Source: Ensifer sp. IC4062
GTDB lineage: Bacteria > Pseudomonadota > Alphaproteobacteria > Rhizobiales > Rhizobiaceae
Direction: 5' to 3'
Assembly (NCBI RefSeq): GCF_020193575.1
Contig: NZ_JADYVD010000047.1
Span: 1-59,266, forward strand
Length of the DNA stretch: 59,266 nucleotides
The position numbers and the translations under genes are program-made. Below the pieces are notes generated by a model. The model was not told the DNA's origin. It worked only from the letters and a program-made list of their open reading frames with translations, and made no database searches. Below are positions 53,309-59,266 of this stretch, piece by piece (the first letter of the stretch is position 1; every line of letters begins with the position of its first letter).

Positions 53309-54823
53309 ATGAATGCGATCAGTTTGGACCTCGTGAACATGACCAAGCGGTTCGGGGCGCTCACGGCACTCGACGGTGTTTGCCTTTCCGTCAGGGCCGG
53401 AAGCGTCCACGCGTTGCTGGGCGAGAATGGTGCGGGCAAGAGTACGCTCGTCAAATGCCTTGTCGGTTTTTATCAGCCAGACGAAGGTTCGGTCTTGGTT
53501 GATGGTCGAGGAGCCAATATCGCAACGCCAAAAGACGCGGATGCCTTGGGGATAGGCATGGTGTACCAGCATTTTACCCTAGTTCCGTCCATGACCGTTG
53601 CCGAAAATCTCGTAGTGAGCGAAGCGCGGTTGCCAGGCTTGATCGATTGGCACTCGACCGGCGATCGGTTGCAGGCGCTGATGAAGGCGATGCCTTTCCA
53701 CGTCCCTCTCAACGTGCGTGTGTCCCAATTATCTGCCGGTGAGAAGCAGAAAGCCGAGTTGGTCAAGCAGCTCTACCTCGGTCGCCGTCTCCTGATCCTG
53801 GACGAGCCCACCTCCGTTTTGACGCCTGATGAGGCGAAGGAGGTTCTGGGCTTCGTGCGGCATCTCACCGGGACCGGAGAACTCAGCGCCATTCTCATCA
53901 CACACAAGTTCGAAGAAGTGACCCGCTATGCCGACGACGCGACGATTTTGCGTAAGGGGCTGGCGGTCCATACGGGCCGCGTGGCGGAAATGACCACTGC
54001 GGAGATGGCGGAGGCGATGATCGGCCATGCATTGGAGAAGAAGAGCGCCAAGGCTCGGGTTCCAACGCATTCCGAAGCGCTTTTGTCAATCCAACATTTG
54101 TCCGCGCTGGGGGATATCGGCTTGCCCGCCGTCAAGGATGTCTCTCTTGATGTGGGAAGATGCGAGATCGTCGGTGTCGCCGGAGTATCCGGGAATGGCC
54201 AGAAGGAATTGGTCGAGGCCCTGATGGGGCAGCGAGATCGCTCGGGCGTTGTCAAGGTATGCGGCAGAGCCTTCCATGGAACCCGGAGAGAAATCGCCGA
54301 TCTCGGAGTCTACGGCCTCCCGCAAGAGCCCTTGAAGAATGCCTGTGTTCCACGCATGTCGCTTCAGGAGAATATGGCGCTTCGAAACTTCGACAGACCG
54401 CCGGTCGCCGTGGGGCAGTTCATCAGCGGCAAGGCAATGGCAGAGCAGGCGCGGAGTTTCGTTCAGCAATTCCGAGTGAAGGCAGCAGGTCTCCACGCCG
54501 AGATGAATACGTTGTCAGGCGGCAACGTGCAACGCGCCGTACTCGCACGCGAGCTGACAAATGACGTGCAGGTTCTCATTGCCTCTAACCCCACCTTTGG
54601 GCTGGATTTCAATGCCTGCGAGGAGACACGCGAAAGGATTGTCAACACCCGCAACAACGGCGCTGCCGTCCTCCTGCTTTCCGAAGATCTTGACGAGCTG
54701 TTTGATATTGCCGACCGCATAGTTGTCATGAGCGAAGGCCGGTTTGTTTACGAGGTCGACGTCAAAGCAGCGGAAAAACGGACCGTTGGCCGGCATATGG
54801 CCGGTGCAGCAACGTCGGGATGA
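53309..54823 (+). CDS. ABC transporter ATPase (nucleoside/sugar type, two domains)
   Basis: 504 residues with two ATP-binding domains. The first has Walker A GENGAGKST, Q-loop VYQHFTLVPSM, signature LSAGEKQKAELVKQL and Walker B LLILDEPTSVL. The second has GVSGNGQKELVEAL (degenerate Walker A) and LSGGNVQRAVLARELT. It closes the operon (DapA-like, binding protein, two permeases, ATPase), consistent with a full importer. Confidence 0.93.
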   Translation: MNAISLDLVNMTKRFGALTALDGVCLSVRAGSVHALLGENGAGKSTLVKCLVGFYQPDEGSVLVDGRGANIATPKDADALGIGMVYQHFTLVPSMTVAENLVVSEARLPGLIDWHSTGDRLQALMKAMPFHVPLNVRVSQLSAGEKQKAELVKQLYLGRRLLILDEPTSVLTPDEAKEVLGFVRHLTGTGELSAILITHKFEEVTRYADDATILRKGLAVHTGRVAEMTTAEMAEAMIGHALEKKSAKARVPTHSEALLSIQHLSALGDIGLPAVKDVSLDVGRCEIVGVAGVSGNGQKELVEALMGQRDRSGVVKVCGRAFHGTRREIADLGVYGLPQEPLKNACVPRMSLQENMALRNFDRPPVAVGQFISGKAMAEQARSFVQQFRVKAAGLHAEMNTLSGGNVQRAVLARELTNDVQVLIASNPTFGLDFNACEETRERIVNTRNNGAAVLLLSEDLDELFDIADRIVVMSEGRFVYEVDVKAAEKRTVGRHMAGAATSG

Positions 54824-55029
54824 GCGCGACAGACTGCAGCCGGTATCTCACGCGTTTTCATGTCTCTTCAGTCCGGTGACGTGACTTCAACGGGCACGCC
54901 CCCGAGCGTCGGGCTCGGACAGAAGCCGCCTGTTTTCACTGGATCCGACGGAAAAGCTCTCCGCCCATGGCGCCGTAGCAGGGATCAAAGTACATCATAT
55001 CGGAAATCTGTTGGTATCGCAGGAGGTCA

Positions 55030-55672
55030 CCTGGGGTGCCTTCTGTGAGACGGACTCAATGCAGGCCAGCGCAATGTTCCATTGCGCGCGTCCATACCGG
55101 TCGGTCCTTCGGTGATCTCGCCGCGAGGAACGGCTGTTACGAAGGACGCGAGCTGCACTGTGTAACCTTGGACGAAATGGTCGGTATCGCGACGCCAGGC
55201 CTCGCTCGTTACGCCGTTCTTGTCGAACAGGGTCATGCTTGAACGACGGACGTCACCCATGGTCACCATGCCGCCGGAGCCGAAGGCCTCGCCGCGGGTC
55301 TCGTAGCCGTAAATCGCGAAGAAATTCGCTTCCGCGACAGCGATCGATCCGTTGTCAAAGCGGATCGTGACGACCGCGGTGTCGTGGAAGCGCTTGTCGG
55401 CGAAATCCGGACGAACCAGCGCGTCGGCAACGGCCGTAACCTCGACCGGCTTGGCATTCGGGTTCAGCCAAAGCAGCGCGTCGAAATCGTGGATCAGCGT
55501 TTCGTAGAAGATCGTCCGGAATCCCGGCAGGGTCGGCACCAAAGGGACCGGGATCGCGGGTGAGCGACCGGAGCAACTGAGGGGTGCCGATCTTCCCGCC
55601 ATCGAACACAGCACGTCCCGAGGCCATCATCTCTCGAGTACTGCGAGCGCCCTGCCGCTCAAAGAAATCCAT
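55030..55672 (-). pseudogene. C-terminal remnant of a Gfo/Idh/MocA oxidoreductase
   Basis: Beginning near 55672 the minus strand encodes GKIGTPQLLRSLTRDPGPFG, shifts frame near 55540, and continues with FYETLIHDFDALLWLNPNAK, FDNGSIAVAEANFFAIYGYE and EGPTGMDARN. This matches the C-terminal domain of inositol 2-dehydrogenase/MocA-like enzymes. The NAD-binding half is absent, so it is dead. Confidence 0.8.
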
Positions 55673-55730
55673 CCTATGCGGAGAACAATATGATCCCCCG
55701 TAAAGCCATTATCTTGCCCGCCTGCGTGCG

Positions 55731-55965
55731 TCTTGTGTCCATCTGAAGGACGTCCGCGGCCCAGTGATCCGCGATGTCCGGGCGAGCGACCTGAGCTTCA
55801 ATGCCGGTGTGCGCAAGGGCATGTTCACTGTGCCCGGCGAACGGTATTGTCGATTTCGGCCTGATTGGCCGCTTTTGTCCGGGAAAATGGCTATCGTGGG
55901 TGGATGGTGGTCGAAGCTGAGCAGGATTCCGCGCTCGCCCCGCGTCGCCCGCGCTTTCGACATGT
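55731..55965 (+). pseudogene. C-terminal remnant of an IolE/MocC-like sugar dehydratase/isomerase
   Basis: Three frames in turn give CVHLKDVRGPVIRDVRASDLSF and MFTVPGE, then IVDFGLIGRFCPGKWL, then YRGWMVVEAEQDSALAPR. This is the C-terminus of inosose dehydratase-like TIM-barrel proteins. Two frameshifts and loss of the N-terminus make it a pseudogene. It lies head-to-head against the Gfo/Idh remnant; both families act in inositol or rhizopine use. Confidence 0.7.
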
Positions 55966-56301
55966 CCGGGGCGTCTTGCTGGCTGAACGCATCTGCGCAT
56001 GGTTCGACGCGGCGGCGCGATGACGGCTTGCCCGCGCTTTCTGCCGTTCGCGCGTCGCGCAACAAACTTCCGCTGTCCACCCACCTGAGACGATCGATCG
56101 ACGGCCGATGCGGCCGCCGCCTTCGTTAGTCGACGGTGCATCCCTAAGATCCTGAAGGGAGAAGAACCCGAGACCCGTCATTTAACGTCTGACGCAGTTG
56201 AAGGGAATCGAACCGTCGGCACGTCCCGTGCATTAGCTAAACCCCTGATTCATTGAATATACTTGAGACGAGGCGCAATAAGGTGGCTTTCGATACCGGG
56301 G
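55966..56301. other. Gap with a tRNA-like end
   Basis: About 335 bases with no gene. At 56197-56250 the minus strand carries GACGGTTCGATTCCC and further bases like a tRNA T-arm and acceptor end, but it cannot be folded as a whole tRNA. It could be a scar of an integration site beside the toxin-antitoxin pair. Confidence 0.3.
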
Positions 56302-56405
56302 AATTTCACTGAGATCCCAAATTTCACTAACGAGTGAAATGGCGCCGTTTGCTGAAAGTGGTTGCAACTTTCACTAAAACTGGTTATTTCACTGTCCAAT
56401 GAAAT
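56302..56405. promoter_or_regulatory. Array of TTTCACT-type inverted repeats before the AbiEi-like gene
   Basis: A half site ATTTCACT at 56303-56310, a perfect palindrome ATTTCACT-AACG-AGTGAAAT at 56321-56340, GAAAGT-N7-ACTTTC at 56354-56372, and ATTTCACT-N5-ATGAAAT at 56386-56405, which covers the ATG at 56399. Repeated operators of this kind fit negative autoregulation by AbiEi-type antitoxins. Confidence 0.7.
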
Positions 56406-57508
56406 CCCGCGACCGAATGAAAGACATCGAATACGAGCTCGCTGAAGCCCTGCGCCAACAGCTGGAGCGGGTTCCGTCGCTTGAGATCGAGTCAATCACC
56501 CAGGACCGGGAAGTGAGCACCAGCCGCAATGTGCCGCTGGCGCGTCCTGATATTCTCGCTCACGTCAAAATGGCAGACCGAGCAGTTACGCTGATCTGCG
56601 AGGTGAAAGATCCAGCATACCCGCGTCAGGTCCGAAGCGCGATTGATCAGCTTTATGCCTATATGACGCGATATCGGCTCCACGAGGATGCCGATGTCGT
56701 TGTACCGGTCGTCGCGGCCTCGTGGCTATCTCCCGAGTCCCGCGATATCTGCGCGGAGGCTGGAATGGGCTGGCTGGATCTTGCCGGCAACTGCCGGATA
56801 GCCTTCGACGGCGTCTTTATCGAGCGGGAAACAGCTGACAAACCGAAGCCGGCGGCGCGCAACTACCGTGCCGTCTTTTCGCCGAAGGCGGGACAGGTAC
56901 TGCGCACGCTTTTGCGCGATCCTACACGGGCCTGGAAGGTCAATGATCTTGCCGAGGCCGCAAACGTCAGCCTCGGCCATGTTAGCAATGTCCGATCCGC
57001 ACTGCGCGACAGGGAGTGGGCAAAGGTCGATGACGAAGGCCTTCACCTGACCGCTCCTGACGCGTTGCTAGATGCCTGGCGCGACTCTTACGAGCCGATC
57101 CGCGGCAAGCGCTCTTCCTGGTACAGTATCCTCCATGGACGTCAGTGGGAGGAAACGCTTCGCGAAGCGTTGAACCGGCCCCACACGGCAGGGCATGCGA
57201 TGCTTGGTGGTCTTTCGGCCGCGCAGTGGCTCGCTCCCTATCTGCGCGGCAACATGACGACACTCTATGCGGACCCGACGGTCATGCCGGAATTGATCGA
57301 GGCGCTGAAGCTGAAGCCATCGAAGAGCGGCGCCAATGTCGAAGTCATTGAACCGGACGATCCGGCCATTCTGAAGGAGCGTGTCGAGATTCCCGGAGCG
57401 CCACCCGTGTCCTCACCGATCCTCACCTATCTCGACCTTTCGCATCTCGATGACCGAGGGCGCGAGGCCGCTGAACATCTGCGAGAAAAGTTGCTAAAAT
57501 GGCAATAG
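56399..57508 (+). CDS. AbiEi-like antitoxin/regulator with a PD-(D/E)XK-like N-terminus
   Basis: 369 residues (363 from the second Met at 56417). The N-terminal part (about 15-110) shows RPDILAHV followed by LICEVKD (D51, E68, K70), arranged as in PD-(D/E)XK nuclease folds. The middle (about 165-225) is a winged helix (WKVNDLAEAANVSLGHVSNV), and the C-terminal part (GGLSAAQWLAPYLRG, TLYAD) is as in AbiEi antitoxins. It overlaps the nucleotidyltransferase toxin gene by 10 bases. It likely binds the repeats over its own start. Whether the nuclease-like part is active is unknown. Confidence 0.72.
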   Translation: MKSRDRMKDIEYELAEALRQQLERVPSLEIESITQDREVSTSRNVPLARPDILAHVKMADRAVTLICEVKDPAYPRQVRSAIDQLYAYMTRYRLHEDADVVVPVVAASWLSPESRDICAEAGMGWLDLAGNCRIAFDGVFIERETADKPKPAARNYRAVFSPKAGQVLRTLLRDPTRAWKVNDLAEAANVSLGHVSNVRSALRDREWAKVDDEGLHLTAPDALLDAWRDSYEPIRGKRSSWYSILHGRQWEETLREALNRPHTAGHAMLGGLSAAQWLAPYLRGNMTTLYADPTVMPELIEALKLKPSKSGANVEVIEPDDPAILKERVEIPGAPPVSSPILTYLDLSHLDDRGREAAEHLREKLLKWQ

Positions 57509-58362
57509 CGCCCGATCCACAATCCGCCGCCGAATACACCGACCGCGTCAGCGATGCGGTCAAATCCGCGCTCATGGAGATCGGGCAGATCCTTGGGAGT
57601 TTCGCGGGCAAATTCGCCGTTGTCGGCGGAGCGGTGCCATGGCTGCTTCTGGAAGCTGACGACATGCAGCACGTCGGCACGCTCGACATTGACCTCACGC
57701 TGGACGCGGAGGCGCTTGGCGATGGCGAGTATGTGCGGTTGGTCGAAGCCCTTATGGGCCATGGTTACGCGCAGAGCGCGGAGCACCGCCGGTTCCAACT
57801 GGTTCGCAAGATTGACGTGGCAGACGGGGGGCCGCCCGTCGATGTCATAGTCGACTTCCTGATGCCGCGCGATGCTGAGATCGAGAAGAACATCCCGCCT
57901 CTTCTGTCGGAATTCGCGGTGCAGCGCGCTTCAGGTGCGGAGCTCGCCGTGCGCTTTCATCAACTGACGGCGATTGAAGGCCAGATGCCTGGCGGTGGGC
58001 ATAATCGCGTGCAGATCGCCGTTGCCTCGATCCCCGCGCTGCTCGCCATGAAGGGTCATGCACTGATGCGCCGCCACAAGCGCAAGGACGCTTATGACGT
58101 CTACTATTGCATCCGCAACTACGACAGCGGTCCCGAGGCGCTTGCGGAGGTCTGTCGTCCGTTACTCGAGATCAAGGAGGCCCATGAGGGCTATATGGGG
58201 ATCGCGGAGAAATTCGCGAAAGAGGATATGATCGGACCGGTATGGGTGCGCCAGTTCATCGAGGGAACGCCGCATATCGGCGAGCGCACGCCGGAGCAGT
58301 GGCAGACCGATGCCTTTGGTCAGGTGCACGCTTGGATGACGGCGCTCGGGCTGGCCAAATGA
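57499..58362 (+). CDS. AbiEii-like nucleotidyltransferase toxin
   Basis: 287 residues. The nucleotidyltransferase core is FAVVGGAVPWLLL with GTLDIDLTLD (the paired Asp residues) and a third acid in VDVIVDFLMP. AbiEii toxins use GTP or other NTPs to modify cellular RNA and stop growth. It overlaps its antitoxin gene. No frameshift or missing key acid seen. It is followed by unassigned DNA and an IS. Confidence 0.75.
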   Translation: MAIAPDPQSAAEYTDRVSDAVKSALMEIGQILGSFAGKFAVVGGAVPWLLLEADDMQHVGTLDIDLTLDAEALGDGEYVRLVEALMGHGYAQSAEHRRFQLVRKIDVADGGPPVDVIVDFLMPRDAEIEKNIPPLLSEFAVQRASGAELAVRFHQLTAIEGQMPGGGHNRVQIAVASIPALLAMKGHALMRRHKRKDAYDVYYCIRNYDSGPEALAEVCRPLLEIKEAHEGYMGIAEKFAKEDMIGPVWVRQFIEGTPHIGERTPEQWQTDAFGQVHAWMTALGLAK

Positions 58363-58718
58363 AGGTTGTCCAGCTTTAGCGGGTCGCTCAATTATCGAAA
58401 GTCGTGCTTCTTCACCTTAGTCGGATGCCCCATAAGCTCGCGCCGCGGTTAGCGCTTGCTCGGAGTCTGCGATCTTCCATCTTCGGGGAGAATATCTGGC
58501 TGAAGGGTTCTTCAGCATATCAACGGGAACTTGATCTAATTCCGTCTTCTGTTCTTGAATATTTGGAATTTAGCTCCGATAAAACCTGAAAACCCACTCG
58601 CTTCCGCGAATGGGTCCCCACCTCGGGCGTCTCCTTGCTGTCGTTTGGCATTTAATTAGGGTCTTCCTCAATTTGTGTGGTTCACTCGCCGTTAGACATG
58701 ATGCCGCTATAGGCGGGT
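58363..58718. other. Gap between toxin gene and ISL3 element
   Basis: About 356 bases. An imperfect hairpin at 58593-58614 (CCCACTCGC/GCGAATGGG) is followed on the minus strand by TTTT and may be a terminator. The left end of the ISL3 element probably lies near 58640-58690. The small frame at 58404-58589 has no recognised product. Confidence 0.35.
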
Positions 58719-59266
58719 ATGCGAACGAAAATGAAATGGTCGCCCGGCTCAGGGGCAATAGTTCTGGGTGTTGCGCTCACGGATGATGATGGTTGGGTTG
58801 TTTCCGCTGCCGGGCCAGCTTTCGGCATTTGCCCTGATTGCGGACGGCGGACCCGAAATCGGCATGGCTGGTCCAACCGAAGCCTCCAAGATCTTCCGGT
58901 CCAGGGCAAAACCGTAACGGTGAAGCTTCGGTTGAGCCGCTGGCGGTGCGCGCATCAGAAATGTGAACGACAAACGTTCACCGACCGACTGCCGACGATT
59001 GCTTCCCCTTATGCGCGCCGGACAAGGAGGGTCTCCGAGATTGTCGGTCTGCTCGGCCATAGCGCAGGCGGCCGTCCCGGCGAGCGCTTGATGCGACGGC
59101 TCGGCATGCCGGTCAGCGACGACACGATCCTGCGGCAGTTGAAGCGGGATGCCGCGCTCGTTTCCTGCGATGCCACGATCCGGGTCGTTGGCATAGATGA
59201 TTGGAGCTGGCGGCGATCGTGGCGCTACGGCACGATGATCGTCGACCTGGAGCGCCGTTTGGTTGT
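58719..59266 (+). mobile_element. ISL3-family transposase, 5' part, cut by window end
   Basis: From the ATG at 58719 the frame stays open to the last base (about 182 residues). A zinc-finger region (CPDCGRRT, then CAHQKCERQTF) and TDRLPTIASPYARRT lead to a helix-turn-helix (SDDTILRQLKRDA) and the first catalytic Asp in VVGIDDWSWRRSWRYGTMI, as in ISL3 transposases. The rest lies outside the window, so completeness is unknown. Confidence 0.88.

Noticed and set aside
1..59266. CRISPR array, rRNA genes, nod boxes or a replication origin
   Set aside because: No regularly spaced direct repeats, rRNA-like stretches, nod-box-like motifs or rep genes were seen when reading the window.

Overview
The window reads as a piece of a rhizobial symbiotic plasmid or symbiosis island (Alphaproteobacteria, Rhizobiales; Sinorhizobium/Ensifer or Mesorhizobium type). 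The signs are a rhizobial biotin operon with bioZ and its regulator BioR, panD, fixNO behind a FixK-type anaerobox, the type III effector nopT beside a decayed nopD-like protease gene, tts-box-like and sigma-54/NifA-like promoters, and many broken insertion sequences. No replication, conjugation or nod genes were seen. The exact species cannot be fixed from the sequence alone.

Layout. 0-0.7 kb: degraded IS5-family transposase. 1-5.5 kb: signalling genes (EAL phosphodiesterase, OmpR-type response regulator, hybrid PAS histidine kinase). 5.6-12.4 kb: vitamin block, panD and then bioB-F-D-A-Z read leftward, with bioR upstream and a BioR box before both bioB and bioR. 12.7-13.3 kb: Doc/Fic toxin with its small partner. 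14.6-17.9 kb: fixN-fixO followed by a shortened fixQ and no fixP, divergent from a hemerythrin-like gene across one anaerobox. 17.9-25.4 kb: GNAT pseudogene, a candidate type III effector, a prolyl-oligopeptidase gene behind three tandem sigma-54-like boxes, a decayed copy of a dctM/sugar-ATPase pair, and a tts box in front of a broken tandem-repeat effector gene. 25.7-27.6 kb: a HAD hydrolase and phosphoribosyltransferase pair behind what looks like a NifA/sigma-54 promoter. 27.9-30.3 kb: remnant of a TOTE-type primase, then nopT and a nopD remnant. 30.3-36.3 kb: sparse, scarred DNA with small ORFs, an IS110 remnant, a multi-hairpin small RNA with anti-Shine-Dalgarno loops, and IS1595. 36.6-47.7 kb: a ten-gene catabolic operon under a divergent LysR. 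47.8-54.8 kb: a GntR-controlled DapA-like gene with a nucleoside-type ABC transporter. 55-56 kb: remnants of Gfo/Idh and IolE-like genes. 56.3-58.4 kb: AbiEi/AbiEii-like toxin-antitoxin pair with repeated operators. 58.7 kb to the end: ISL3-family transposase, cut by the window edge.

How the parts work together. The bio and pan genes would support cofactor supply in the rhizosphere or nodule. fixNO and the hemerythrin point to microaerobic life. The effectors and the sigma-54 promoters point to regulation by the host interaction. The two large transport operons (36.6-46.7 and 49.2-54.8 kb) are intact, solute-scavenging accessory loci. The 18-34 kb part is a graveyard of effector, transposase, recombinase and transporter fragments in which a few genes with recognisable promoters survive. 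The most promising undescribed unit is the apparently NifA/sigma-54-driven HAD-phosphoribosyltransferase pair. The tts-box repeat effector and the anti-Shine-Dalgarno RNA come next.
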